In this document: in pieces, positions 47,625-59,398 of the stretch
Layout: every line of letters starts with the position of its first letter
Position numbering within the stretch: position 1 is the stretch's first letter
NCBI GenBank assembly: GCA_014529385.2
Contig: CM043961.1
Location: 12,074,478-12,138,477 of the forward strand
Source: Adiantum capillus-veneris
Lineage: Eukaryota; Streptophyta; Polypodiopsida; Polypodiales; Pteridaceae
DNA length: 64,000 nt
Direction: 5' to 3'
Program-made: the position numbers and the translations under genes
The notes under the pieces: generated by a model
The model's input: the letters and a program-made list of their open reading frames with translations, nothing else
Databases searched by the model: none
What the model was told of the DNA's origin: nothing

Positions 47625-48955
47625 CTAATCAAACATCTCATCGCGTCCAAGCGGCATATCTGTCGGATTCTGCAAAAAAAAAAACAATAAGACAGCTTTC
47701 TGTAAGTATAAACATATAATTTACAAAACAATACAACAAATAGAAAATAGTAAACCCCAATACTAACCATGCCGCCACGAGAACTTAGAATGTCCATCAA
47801 GGTGTTTAAGCCCTTTCTGCCTGCGTACTCACACTCGTACGGTGTGGGATCACGTCCTGTCATCGACCACTGTTCAAAACATACAAAGAATCCATTATGT
47901 AAGAATTTAAAAGTACAAATAGACGTAAGTACCAAACCTAAAGAGCAATGCAAAAACACTTACAAAATCAGTCTCAAATGATGCCCACCCGCCGCTCCCC
48001 AAGTGGTGCAAGCTCCCTGCCTTTACTCGCGCTTTGGCTGCCTCCTTTTGTTGCTTTCACTTGTCAGGATTCTTGCGCGCTTCTCGCTTCGCATTCTTCC
48101 AACTTCTTTGGCTAGCCAATCTGATCTATTCCACCCATGCTTTATTGCTTTTTACACTTCAGAACGCTTGTGCTTGCAGTATTTGCACATTCGAACCTTC
48201 ATCAGGTCTTCATTGAAGCGCTCATCCCGTGTTGACACGGAAAACTCATCATGCAGCATGGTGATGACTCTATCTTTTAATTAACTTGGTACTTCACTCC
48301 AGCTGTTTAGTATGTAGTGTCTAAACACCTAAGAGCAAAGACCGCGCATGCACGAGATCACCTTCTTGCCATCATCATCCAAGATGATGCCGCCGCTGAA
48401 GTCGAAGGAGTACGACAAGCCCTCTCGCCTGTGACGCGTGAACCTGGGTGTCCCAACAGGGGTCTCTAGCGGTGTGTCGATGGGGGTACGGACGTCAGGT
48501 GTCTCCACTGGAGTCTGGGCCTCAAAGCGAGGAGTGTCGATTGGGGTGACTCCCAGAGGATTAGGTAGTGACGTGTAGCCAGGAACGGCCGATAGCTGTG
48601 CAAAACCTGGCATAAATGGCGATGCCGGGCTGGTGTGGGGGTGGGCAAAGAAGGGGAAGGTAAAGAGCCTCATCAAACACAAGGCGTTGTCGAGGCATCA
48701 GCGGCGGCATCCCCACAACAACTGCCACCGCCACCACTAGAGCATCGGTGCCTATACGAGTGTGGATCGTCTCGTTGACATTGAAGATTTGGAGCGTGCT
48801 GAATGCTCCGAAACAGAGGGAGACGATGAAGGAGTAGAATGACGTGATGGTGCTCCAGAGCAATGACGCTCCTCGTACCACCTCCGCTGGTGGGGTGACA
48901 AAGAAGAAAGAAACTCATCATCATCCATATCTGCATTAAACACACGAACATTTAA
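47625..48955 (-). pseudogene. CACTA element 2 tnpA-like gene, damaged
   Basis: The minus strand carries a 5' exon with DDDEFLSSLSPHQRRWYEERHCSGAPSRHSTPSSSPS and the Thr-Pro segment VTPIDTPRFEAQTPVETPDVRTPIDTPLETPVGTPRF. It continues contiguously upstream where element 1 does not. Then YSFDFSGGIILDDDGKKVISCMRGLCS ends in a stop at about 48329, frames shift at 48300-48000, and the conserved exon MTGRDPTPYECEYAGRKGLNTLMDILSSRGGM (about 47870-47770) and terminal exon follow. Element 2 is therefore richer at the 5' side but no longer codes for a full protein. Confidence 0.7.
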
Positions 48956-48991
48956 TCTTAATATTGAATGAATGGAGAAGAAAACATGGAC

Positions 48992-48995
<4 letters not shown>

Positions 48996-49069
<74 letters not shown>
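48996..49069. repeat. GA microsatellite
   Basis: An unbroken (GA)n tract of about 74 bp lies just upstream of the element 2 tnpA gene. Confidence 0.95.
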
Positions 49070-49073
<4 letters not shown>

Positions 49074-49151
49074 CATAAAGGGGGAGGGATTCCTGTGTAG
49101 AGAGATTCCGTTGAAGTTCTTGTGAATTTGTAAAAGCACTCTGCTCTGGGT

Positions 49152-49491
49152 GCGATGGAGACTGAAGCTGCAATCACAAAGGAGGTGACCCGTTTCTGCT
49201 CATAGATGATGCTCGTCCCTCCACTAGATCTAGTTGATCGGATGAAAGAGACGCTAAGAAGCACTACTAGTCCCTCCACTCATAGATGATGAGTGATCTG
49301 TCTTCTGCTCATAGATGATGCTCGTCCCTCCACTAGATCTAGTTGATCGGATGAAAGAGACGCTAAGAAGCACTACTAGTGCTTCTTAGCGTCTCTTTCA
49401 TCCGATCAACTAGATCTAGTGGAGGGACGAGCATCATCTATGAGCAAAGACAGATCACCTCCTTCGTGATTGCAGCTTCAGTCTCCATCGC
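49152..49491. repeat. Inverted repeat hairpin inside CACTA element 2
   Basis: The right arm 49378-49491 is the reverse complement of 49152-49265 over about 114 bp with few differences. The inner 83 nt (49378-49460) also pairs with a second direct copy at 49292-49374, leaving only a 3-nt loop. One indel (TCTTCTGCTC versus TCTTTGCTC) is visible in the inner stem. A transcript across it would fold into a nearly perfect hairpin. Confidence 0.85.
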
Positions 49492-49499
49492 ATTCGGAG

Positions 49500-49673
49500 C
49501 GCAGTTCTCATCATCCCTGCTTGTGAGAACATACGTGGAGCATACGTACCTGGAGTGGATGCAATGACGAATAAATATATTGACACAATGATGCATATAG
49601 ACAGAAATGGACACGTGAATACAATATATATTATAAAACAGAGCAAAATTGTTCAAATACAATGTTCATGGCT
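49500..49673. other. Spacer between hairpin and tnpD tail
   Basis: AT-rich DNA with nothing recognisable. Confidence 0.35.
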
Positions 49674-52600
49674 TTAAGAGGTCTCTCTCTCATCCTCGCA
49701 TAGCTGAGCATAACTTTCTATATCTATATAGAGCTCTCCATTTAGACAGATTTCCTCCATTTCATTTTGTAGATCCTCTGCATGCACCCCATAGAGAGTA
49801 GCAGCTTGATGCTCATCTGGCACCACCTCAGTGGCTTTTGACTGAGCATCTTCTTCGATCTTCTCCATTGACGCCGCTGTGATTAGCACATGGTACGTCG
49901 TGCACTACGAGGGGCTACCTCTATGACGTACCACCAGTTTGATCCAGACTTTGTAGGATGAAATATCACCTGCCAGAGCCACATAACTTACATGAGAGCT
50001 TCCAAGCACATAACTTCTAAAATTGGATGTTAACTATTTACATACTTACTTGTTCACAATGCTCGGGTAGTACGAAAGTTTCTCTTAGGACAATCCATTT
50101 CTTAGTTGAATCCACCTCAAGGAAACAGACTCTCCTCTACGCACAGTAGCGTTGCGACCTCCATGATTATCTTGAACCATTGCACGTCGAACAAGTTGAC
50201 AAAAAATACTCTATAAATCGATCCTCAAAATCTCTGGTAGCGTGCCGAAGTAAGTGAGTTTCGCCACCACATGATCTGCATCAGAGGACCGTCGTCGACT
50301 AGACTTTTCAAAATTTTCCATGATTCCACAATCTTGAGTAAAACGCTTTTTGTCGATCCGTTCCACCCTAAAATGTCAACCTTTACACCATGCTGCTGTG
50401 TATGACTTATACTACAACCAACAAAGATTATGAGTGGCCGTTCAAAACATCTAGAAAGTCACTAGTCGTACATTTCAAACTTACCTTGGTCGCGCAACCC
50501 CGAGAGTACTCCCACTCCTCCTCAGTCACTTCTTCACCGCACTCTTGTGCGCTTTTCAATTGGTTGTGCAACCATCTTAAGCTCATGAATGTTGGTATGA
50601 TCTCTAGACCTGCCGGAGAATGCATCGATGGTCGTATTCTCTGTCTCCACTCGATCCGCCCTTTGACGCTCTTGCTTTGCATCCTCGTATTGTGAAATCC
50701 ACTTTTGTGTCACTAGATTGTGAAGCATGCAAAATCGATTGATTTTAGCCTCTAGATCTTCCGTTATCTTCTTCTCAACACCGAGATTGTGCATGACCAT
50801 CCCAGATATGCGCTCATCGTCTATGGTTCTCCATAGCGTGTCTCGGGCTTTATCAAATCCGTATAGCCACTCTCTAATGTAAACTAGGGACTCTGATACC
50901 AGCCAACCTTCTGCCATGCTACCCTCCGAACGTGCCTTCTGACGCACATATCCCTTAATTGTTTTCATGAAATGTTCTAAAAAGAACATCCATCTGGAAT
51001 GTACTGTGCCAGCTATTTCCACCTCATCAACTATGTGAACAAGAAAATTCACCTGAATGGTTAGCATGGTAGTAGGAAAGTGTTTCTCAAACATGCACAC
51101 AACTTCCACAGCTTTTAGTTTGGTGAATGGTATGGAATCTACATTGATGTCCTTTTGTGAGATCCATTGCACTAACTTCACAAGTTTGTACAATGTGTTA
51201 CGGACGTCAGGAGACAGACATCCCTCAATGGCTACCGGTAAAATAAACTGCAAAACACGTCTAGCAATGATATTAAAGTCCACACACAAATTTATTACAC
51301 AATTCCCACTATGATATATTCCACTTCAAACATACCTCATACATTTTATGCCAGTTGTGTGACTTCAAACCGGTAAGCTTCCCTTCTTTAGTGAAACACG
51401 TTCGGAGTGAGTGCATTACGCCAGTGGGGGTCCGCACAGATCGAATGGTCTCTTTTACTTTGGGTTCTTGGGATCCTGTCAAAATCCATGGCACTTTAAG
51501 GAGTTTTATCGATCCATTGAATGCTGTCTGCGGCCAATATTGCTCCATACAATCCACATTTCTAAGGTCAACCCTGGCTCTCAAAGTATCTTTCTTGCCG
51601 ATCAGATGGTCCCATAGCAGATTACCCACATTCTTGAATATGTGCATTGGATCGAGCAAGTGATTGATATGAGTCGGGGCCAATATGGTAACTTGTACCA
51701 TAGAGAGAGTCTCTTCATCCCTGGAGGCAAGCCATCATCACACATCTCCTTCTGCTCTAACCATGCTTGTGCAGACATCCTCGGTGGCTCTCTCCCCAAA
51801 AAACCGTCGCATAACACATGATTCTCTGGAAGATACGCTTGATGACCTTCGTAGATTTGCTTCTTCAATGAGGGCGCCCGACGTGAATTCAATCTAGGTC
51901 CACATGTGACACATGCTCTATATCCGCTTGTTCGAATCCCTACGTGTATACACATGACAATAGATAAGCTTGAGAAAAATCAAGATTTACAGTGTTTGAG
52001 TTTGAGTGTAAATCACATGAGCATTCTGTTAGTCCGGGATAGTCATGCATGGTCCACATTAGAATGCCTCTGATCAAAGCATTTCGTCGACCGGTGTGTC
52101 GGCTCATATCCACCACTTCTATGCCAATCCACAATTGTTGTAGCTTTTCCAATAGTGGACAAAGATACACATCCATATTCTTCACTTTATACCACCTCGA
52201 CATAATCAAGCTTAGCCACAGGTGCCCCTTCTTGGTAAGCAACCACGGGGAATGTTGTAGTTGACGATGACAATGGGCCATACGCTGCAAGATGTTGTTC
52301 TCTGACCAAATGGATTTACGTCATCCATAGGCAGGCCTAGGCGCAAATTTCGAGCTTCCCTGGCAAAATCCGGGCATGTTTCGTCTATATGTTTCCAGGC
52401 TGCACAATTTGCAGGAATCCGTAGCACACCATCCGAAGATTTATACTCCTCATGCCATGATGCTAGGGCGGCCATGGACTTACATTCGAAGAAATGCTAA
52501 ATGCGAAGAAGCAGAGAGAAATGTCGCAAAACCTTTTGTGGAATTTTTGTTCCATGGAGATCTACTTGATATCTCTCGGAATCACAATTCGGACACTTCT

Positions 52601-52977
52601 CCATCTCTATGTATTCCCCTCTTAAATGAATGCAGTCATTAGGACAAGCGTGAATCGAACTTTAATCCATCCCCAAGTTTCACAAGATCTTTTTTGCTTC
52701 CTCTCTGGAATCTGACATCACATTATCAAATGGCAGTATGTGCTCTTTGAGCAATCTACACAACAAAAAAAAAGTGCAGTAATCTATCAGATCATTATAC
52801 ATCTAGAGTTTTTTTATTAAAGTAAACACATCGTAATAGATCACTTGAAAAGCGCTGTGACGCTAGTGTCACTCCATCCAAACTTTGCCAGCATGTTGAG
52901 AAGAACCAGGAGCGCCTTCAATCTAGACACACATGCTCCATCATAAGATGGCGTATCGGCTTCACTTTTCATATCAT
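49674..52977 (-). pseudogene. CACTA element 2 tnpD gene, near full length, damaged
   Basis: From the right, the tnp2 N-terminus is present (52977-52930, ADTPSYDGACVSRLKALLVLL), a TGA at 52682-52680 in the same codon as element 1, and a further TAA just after GMD. Then KCPNCDSERYQVDLHGTKIPQKVLRHF, MSRHTGRRNALIRGILMWTMHDYPGLTECS, and TSGYRACVTCGPRL with HVLCDGFLGREPP. HLLDPMHIFKNVGNLLWDHLIG follows, then an intron (51335-51248, donor GAG|GTATG, acceptor TTTTGCAG). The DUF4218 domain (FILPVAIEGCLSPDVRNTLYKLVKLVQWIS...) runs to about 50540. The C-terminus reads VFFVNLFDVQWFKI (about 50190) and an acidic tail. The middle is well preserved; the N-terminal stops make it non-functional. Confidence 0.85.
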
Positions 52978-53350
52978 TTGTTTATGTATCAAGAACTTCT
53001 CCAGTTTCTTATAAATATTGTTATTTACACAATATGTTTTTCAAACACTATTTAAGTCTCTTAGTATATGATTATGAATGATGGGATTTTAAATTCAAAC
53101 ACACACAAATTTTTCCAGGATACCTTTGTTCGGGTATCCATCATATACTGAGAAAACTTAGTACTGGTATGGCAATAATATAATCACTAATGTTATACTT
53201 ATTATTTATATGGTGATTGATTCAGGATTTTTGGAATCCATCCCTCACCCGTTTGGGGTATGGATTAGAAAAAGACATTCCTATTTCACCGATTGGTATT
53301 GGATGTATAATTTCTTGTTTCAAAGGTGTAGAATTCCACAAAAAACTGCT
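52978..53350. other. Junction after CACTA element 2 and intergenic DNA
   Basis: TTGTTTATGTATCAAGAA at 52979 also occurs at 45889 in the tail of the 1.2-kb repeat, so the repeat resumes here after the missing CACTA end and about 200 bp of flank. The remaining bases hold no gene. Confidence 0.5.
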
Positions 53351-53392
53351 TAATTTTGAGAAACAAGCTTTAGTCACCCACTCTATCTTGTT

Positions 53393-53896
53393 TTGAACAC
53401 AACTTTTGTCAATGACTGGCTCTCTTTGCTAATTATATCTAGGAAAGAGAAGGAAAAACTTCTAGAGGCATTTAGTGCCTTCTTGTCCAATTTACCCATT
53501 ATTGATGCACAAGATAGTGCAGATCTTGATTTTTATTTTACTTCTTTACCCACTATTGTGAACAAGTTGTATTTCATTAATAACCTCCTGGCAGTCCCTA
53601 CTGTAGAAATCAAGCATCCCAGAAGGGTTATTAATTCTCTTCTAGATCTAGACCTTCTTGAAGAAGAAGGGAAGGAATCCCTCAACTTTTTATCGGATAC
53701 TAGTAGGACACCCCCAGAAAGAGCCGTTTCTAAACTTTTTTCAGAAGTAATCCCCCTCTTACCACCCAGACAAGTTGACTTAGATGCAATTCGACTCAAG
53801 CACAAGCTCTGGGATTATGAAAGATTGAGCCATCTTGCACCTTTTACTATATCTTCTCTAGGGTTACTTTGCGGCATTCCCACTGATATTGTTTGA
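53393..53896 (+). CDS. Unrecognised 167-codon open frame, possibly ORF1 of the Penelope-like element
   Basis: The frame is intact and reads as an ordinary helical protein (WLSLLIISRKEKEKLLEAFSAFLSNLP, SADLDFYFTSLPTIVNKLYFINNLLAVPTVE, PPERAVSKLFSEVIPLLPPRQVDLDAIRLKHKLW). It sits about 850 bp upstream of the Penelope-like reverse transcriptase on the same strand and is followed by a second coding-like stretch (ALHSKHLLSQDVLFKLKQIKLSDVDDKNVPVLQLLLAPKDSLLW, 53910-54072). I recognise no domain. Confidence 0.4.
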   Translation: MNTTFVNDWLSLLIISRKEKEKLLEAFSAFLSNLPIIDAQDSADLDFYFTSLPTIVNKLYFINNLLAVPTVEIKHPRRVINSLLDLDLLEEEGKESLNFLSDTSRTPPERAVSKLFSEVIPLLPPRQVDLDAIRLKHKLWDYERLSHLAPFTISSLGLLCGIPTDIV

Positions 53897-54074
53897 ACAA
53901 TGTAAAACCATGGCCCTACATTCCAAACATCTCTTATCCCAGGATGTTCTCTTCAAGCTCAAGCAGATCAAACTTTCTGATGTGGATGATAAAAATGTCC
54001 CAGTTCTTCAATTATTGCTCGCACCAAAGGACTCTCTCTTATGGACAAATCAAAAGATAAAAAACGATTTCTAA

Positions 54075-54640
54075 GGAATTGTTGGAACACGTTCAGACCA
54101 TTCCTCAAATGCCAATGCAAAAGGGTGGATCCAGATTCAAGTTGTGCTTCTGCAATCATTTGGTTTTATCAATTTTTGTGATACATGTTCCAGAATATAC
54201 CAAGGTTCTTTCAATTTTCATCAGGGCCAGCACAAATCTATGCGTTTATAGCTTGAATAGCCTCATTTTCTACATAATTAAGGCATGCAGTGATAATTTA
54301 TTATCAGTTTCATGAGCACATGCTGGAAGTAGCCAAAGGACTAGTCCTATACACACCAAGGACTCCACTTCTTCAAAATCTACACAATACACCAGTATCT
54401 AACACAAACAAAACCTTACTCAAACCCCCAAAAGGTAAGGAACAATTGAAGAAGACTACACACACACCAAGAAATATGGCATCTACAAGTAAGAAACCAA
54501 GGCAATTCAGAGGATCTGAAGACTACAGAGATACTCCTAAAGCACTTGGATACTAAAATTATGAAGACCAGGTACGCTCACTTACTATAAAGAATAATGG
54601 TTTGCTACATTTTGAACGCAATGCTAGGACACATGGGAGA
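54075..54640 (+). other. Broken coding stretch between ORF1-like frame and Penelope-like RT
   Basis: Frames include a basic Ser/Lys/Pro-rich piece (KTLLKPPKGKEQLKKTTHTPRNMASTSKKPRQF, 54398-54530). It may belong to the N-terminus of the element protein. Confidence 0.3.
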
Positions 54641-57600
54641 TTTATTCACATTATGCTTTGTAGCAAATTTATGGACTTTATTGACCCTAAGTGTTTTTTC
54701 AAACAATCATAAATGATTTTCACATTAACAAAGACTTGTATAAAATACGTATTTGTTTTGGCTGGAAATATACAAAGAACCTTAATTATACTCTTTACAA
54801 ACCAACTTCGGTTTTTGCTAAAGAGTTTGATGATCACAAGGATGTGGATGCTTAACTCATAAACGGTCTTTCAAATTTTTAGTAGACTTTGAACCCTTTG
54901 GAAAACATGTAATCACCACAGATCTTGACTTAGCCAGGAATAAATTATTAAAAAATTTTATCAAGAAGGGACTAAATCACATCCTTTAGTGCCTGTTAAC
55001 CCTATCTCAGTAATAAAAGAACTTGGCAAGGCCTGTAAATCTTTATGTACCCTTTTAGTGTGTGAGACAATAAAGAAAATCACAATTATATCCAAAGCTC
55101 CATTAACACTAGGTTGGTAACCTAACAGGACATAAAAGTGTCATTTCAGGGTTTTGAAAAAAACCTCCAAAACCATAGTAGATCCACTCATTTTGTAAAA
55201 TCCTTTCATGATGTTATAGTTCAAGGCCTACTACACATGGATAAATTAAGAAACTTGTAAAATTTCTCATCTTTTGGTCACACCAAGCCTCCAAAGTTGA
55301 TGGACCAGTACATTTTCATCAAAACAGTCATTTCTTAGGTTTTGTTGCATAAAAATAAGATTAGGGATTTTTGTAGGATTTGAGATAAATTCCCTAGTTA
55401 ACTTCAATGGGTTGGTGATCAGAACATATGATTGCTTCTCACTCACTATTTTTTGTTTGCCAAAAGAAATAGGTACAAAAAAGTTGAATTTTTACCATTC
55501 TGCAAACCTATCATCAAAGTTTCTATAGCCACACTCAATACAAATAATATATGCATGTTTTCTTAGTTCCCTATTGTCCTTTAGGTTCATAAGGAGCCAT
55601 GGAGCATGTCAAAAGAATAATACATCTCTTACCAAGGGGAATCTTGGGGACAAAGATGAAGTACTAAATACAGCAAACATGAAAAAACTGGGTTCAACAT
55701 TATGAGTTGTAGAATCCCATAGAAATTATTCAATATCTAGCCAAATTTGATCCTTATGACTAGATATGGTTACTACCTACAAAATGCATGTAGTTGTCAC
55801 AAGAAACTAACAATATTGAAAAAGCTATACTTGATATACTAAAATGTTTCGTTTTCTTCTATAATTGAAAAAATCAACCATCGTTGTCTACTATGAAAAA
55901 TAGGGTATTAGGTGCCCCAAAACTCAAAGAATATTAGCTTTATGTTACAATATGCGACATAGAAAATCAAAACTGTATTTGGATATCATGAAAGCCACCA
56001 AAAAAATCATAGAAGAGGTAAAATTGGCTAAAAAACAAGATTTGACAATTTTTGTAATTTGGTCATAACTTACAACTTTAACATTTATTTCTCCCTAGAA
56101 GCATCAGGACATGTTGAGGACTACTAAAGATAGTTCTCTAGCATTATAGACCTCACAAACATGAATTCTAGAGTGGTATAGTTGCAAAAAGTTGAAAAAA
56201 GGCAAAAACAGGACCCGTTTTTTCACACAGTTTAGGTTGTGAAATGTTGTGCAAGGACAAGGTTAAAGATGGAATTGATATTCCAAAAAAATGTGGAGTT
56301 TTTTTCAGCTCATGAGACAACTTTCTAGACAGATATCACCTCAAAATCCATTTTGAAACTCTTGACATAATTCAAGGAAAATGGTCACTTAACATGACAT
56401 AAAAGTGTCCCATTACCAACCTAGTGTTAATGAGACCTTTTCTTGGAAACTTCCTTTTACAAACAAAACCAAACCCCTTGGTATAAAAACACAGACTTTG
56501 ATGAATGAAATTCAATATATTTTGTTAATCTGTGCATTAGATAAATCAGCACAAACTCTGATTTTTATATGTAAAAAACTTATTCAACCAGCAACACAAA
56601 GAAGATTGGAATCTCCCGAGTTCCGTCTTCTCCCCTCAAATGAAGAAGAGATTTGTCAAGCCATAGGTTTTTATACTCAAGAAATTGGGCTAGAAACACC
56701 AACAGATTAATCTCTCCCATATCTTATGGGAAATTTTATTAAAATTCACAAATGGAATTTAGATGGATCACTAATGCACACAAATGTGTATTTACTCCTA
56801 CTACAACTTTGATCACTAAATTACTCAAGGGATTAGTGCACAGATTTATTGAATACACCAAAATCATACATAAAAAATTACACACTTTTTTGGGACACAA
56901 ACCAATGGATATTGGATGATCAAGAATCTACCGAAACAAATCATAAACAATATTCATTCGTTTAATTTGACATAACATCTTGTTATAAGGCTATTCCCCA
57001 TAAAGGCACACATGGCTTACTTGAGGTACTTTCCAACATTGTTAAACTCATAAAAAATGTGAGATATCATGGTTTTAAAAAGTACCGCAAGCAGATTGTG
57101 CTTACAGAAAAGGAAAGAGAGGTGGTTTGGATGTTTGAGTATTTGCACAATATTAACGAGTTTATGCTTGACAATTGTTTTACAAAATTAGGGAAACACA
57201 TTTATCGCCAAGAAAAAGGTATACCAAAATGGGATATAATTTTTCTCCATTATGGTGTAATTTGCACTTGGCATGGTATGAAATTGAATACATCAAGTAG
57301 ATATCTCGTCTTAAACAATCTGATATAATGAAAGCCTTTTTATATTCATGGAGATATATGGATGACTTACTGTTTGCTAATAATCCCTTTATTTCACAAT
57401 GTGTTGACCACAAAAAACCCTTGTCCCATGAGGACCCCTTTACACTTTATTCATTAGACATTATTTGGATTCAAGACACAGACAAAACAAAGTCACATAT
57501 TTGAATACATATATCCAATTATGTGAACGATTTGAAGAGGAGTATGTTACATACACTGCTTGGAAAAAAGACAAATTACCATGTCCCAATGTTTCATTTA

Positions 57601-57857
57601 TTATTGCGGCCAATAATTGGCCAAGAAAGATGGCATATAATGTGTGTATATCACAAGTACTTCCCATATTATACAATACATCCCAAGAATCATACGCTAT
57701 TACAGACTTAAATAAAACTGTTTCTATGTTTGTAGAGAACGGTTTCACAAAGGAACGTATTGTTACATGTATTAGCAAATTCATTGAAGTAAACAAGTTT
57801 ATTGGTATTAGATTTAGCATCAATACCTTAAAACATGGAATTGGTAGAGGATAGGTC
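54641..57857 (+). pseudogene. Penelope-like retroelement reverse transcriptase, no endonuclease seen, interrupted
   Basis: Plus-strand pieces in order are HVITTDLDLARNKLLKNFIKKG and VPVNPISVIKELGKAC, which match the VVTGDL...NKKLRxLLxKGPK region N-terminal to Penelope-type RT. After an insertion (55107-56426), 56440-56710 continues SNEEEICQAIGFY. Then LTSCYKAIPHKGTHGLLEVLSNIV, RQEKGIPKWDII (RT motif with GIP) and LYSWRYMDDLLFANNPF (catalytic YMDD, about 57340-57380) appear, each in slightly shifted frames. The tail TYTAWKKDKLPCPNVSFIIAANNWPRKMAYNVCISQVLPILYNTS ends at a stop at 57854. No GIY-YIG endonuclease follows, so this is either 3'-truncated or of the endonuclease-deficient type. Several frame changes make it inactive. 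RT assignment is firm from the YMDD context; the Penelope assignment is moderate. Confidence 0.65.
55107..56426. mobile_element. 1,320-bp inverted-repeat element inserted in the Penelope-like gene
   Basis: CACTAGGTTGGTAA at 55107-55120 is matched by TTACCAACCTAGTG at 56413-56426. TTAA flanks both ends (55103-55106 and 56427-56430). Because TTAA is palindromic, the inverted match extends to 19-20 bp and the boundary is ambiguous. A palindromic GACATAAAAGTGTC occurs just inside both ends. There is no open frame of note, so it is non-autonomous. TTAA targets suggest piggyBac-like mobilisation, while the CACTA start suggests a CACTA relative; the 4-bp target favours the former. Confidence 0.75.
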
Positions 57858-57916
57858 CACTTGGTGGCCTATCCTCCACCAAGTGTACCTTTCCTCAGGG
57901 ATGGGGGAGGGCCACA

Positions 57917-58132
<216 letters not shown>

Positions 58133-59398
58133 TATATATGGAATACATACCACTGGCATATCCACTCAAAAAATAACTAGCATTTGGGCGAACACTTTTT
58201 TAGTAAAAATCTCTCACTTAAAATATACAACAATGAAAATTGGACACCGTGCCACCAAAAATATACTAATTTTTTTACCATGAAATAGGAAACTATGTCA
58301 CTAGGAGATGAATGACAGAATGGAGAAGAGACAGAAGCAGGCTCCAAGCGGATCCTAAGGAGTTTTTTTATTAAAAAAAAACCTTATGGCTTTTCGTAAT
58401 GATTTCCAGAATGCAATAGCTTTTTCCTTATGTTTCAAATTCATCAAAAGATGTACAAAACCTTTGAATAAATGAATAAACTCTCGAGTTTGTCAAGGAT
58501 AATATCTTTATTATTTTTTTTGCAAATGGGTGATAAGTGATAATCCTATATGGAAAGTGGTTTTTAAGCAACATCCGGTTGGTGGTTCAACATTCCCAGA
58601 AAGAAAAACCTCATGTATGGTTCATTAACTACACCACATACAACGTGGATCAATTTCTAGCTTATAAATAAGCCTTGCGTAGAGGTTGCAATGCACTTGC
58701 ACATGGTGAAGCCTTGCTCTGTAGCACACGCACACACATAGTTTCTTAGCAACCAAGTGCTAGCAATAAAGTGCTCACACACATATACTCTATGTAACTG
58801 TCCCTTGGGCTACAACATGCGCCGCACACACCCACCTTCCCAACAACGAACGCAAGGGTGAGGAAACAAGATCTGCTCAGTAAGCCTCCAACTGCTGCAA
58901 ACAAGCAAACGGACGAATTGTTTCTCCACTCCTCAGCATACTACATAAGGTAAATGGTGATGTTTTTTGCTCTCAGACATTGCATGATTCACAACTAAAA
59001 TAGAAGCACATGGGTTGGCAATTACACACCCATATACACACACACAAACATATGCATGAGGTATGAAATGGTCTAAGTACCATGTATGTTGCCATCATTA
59101 AAAGTCCAACATTAAGTTGCACATGTACTTAGCCGGAAAGGAACGGACATCGGGTAGCAGTTATGTTTCCATTCACACACACATATATATGTATCAAGCA
59201 ATCTATGTAACGTACGTATTTCCATAACAACATAGAGGATTGGTTATGCAACAAAACCATAAACAAGCACATGTACATGTGTACTTATAAGGTTTTTTTA
59301 GCGTATGATAGTTTTTTGGATTTTGCACACATACGCATGCACATACACACATGCATACACACAAAGATCCGCACAACACATGGAGAAGGCTCTGAAAC
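58133..59398. other. No gene seen
   Basis: AT- and CA-rich DNA with scattered ACACACA tracts (58725, 58785, 59030, 59330-59365). No frame worth calling. Confidence 0.5.

Noticed and set aside
49073-49567. Paired frames MEGLVVLLSVSFIRSTRSSGGTSIIYEQ on both arms
   Set aside because: They are the two arms of the same hairpin read on opposite strands, and neither continues into a gene.
55107-56426. Ordinary CACTA element
   Set aside because: The ends start CACTA, but flanks share a 4-bp TTAA and not a 3-bp duplication, and there are no subterminal clusters like those at 40 and 47 kb.
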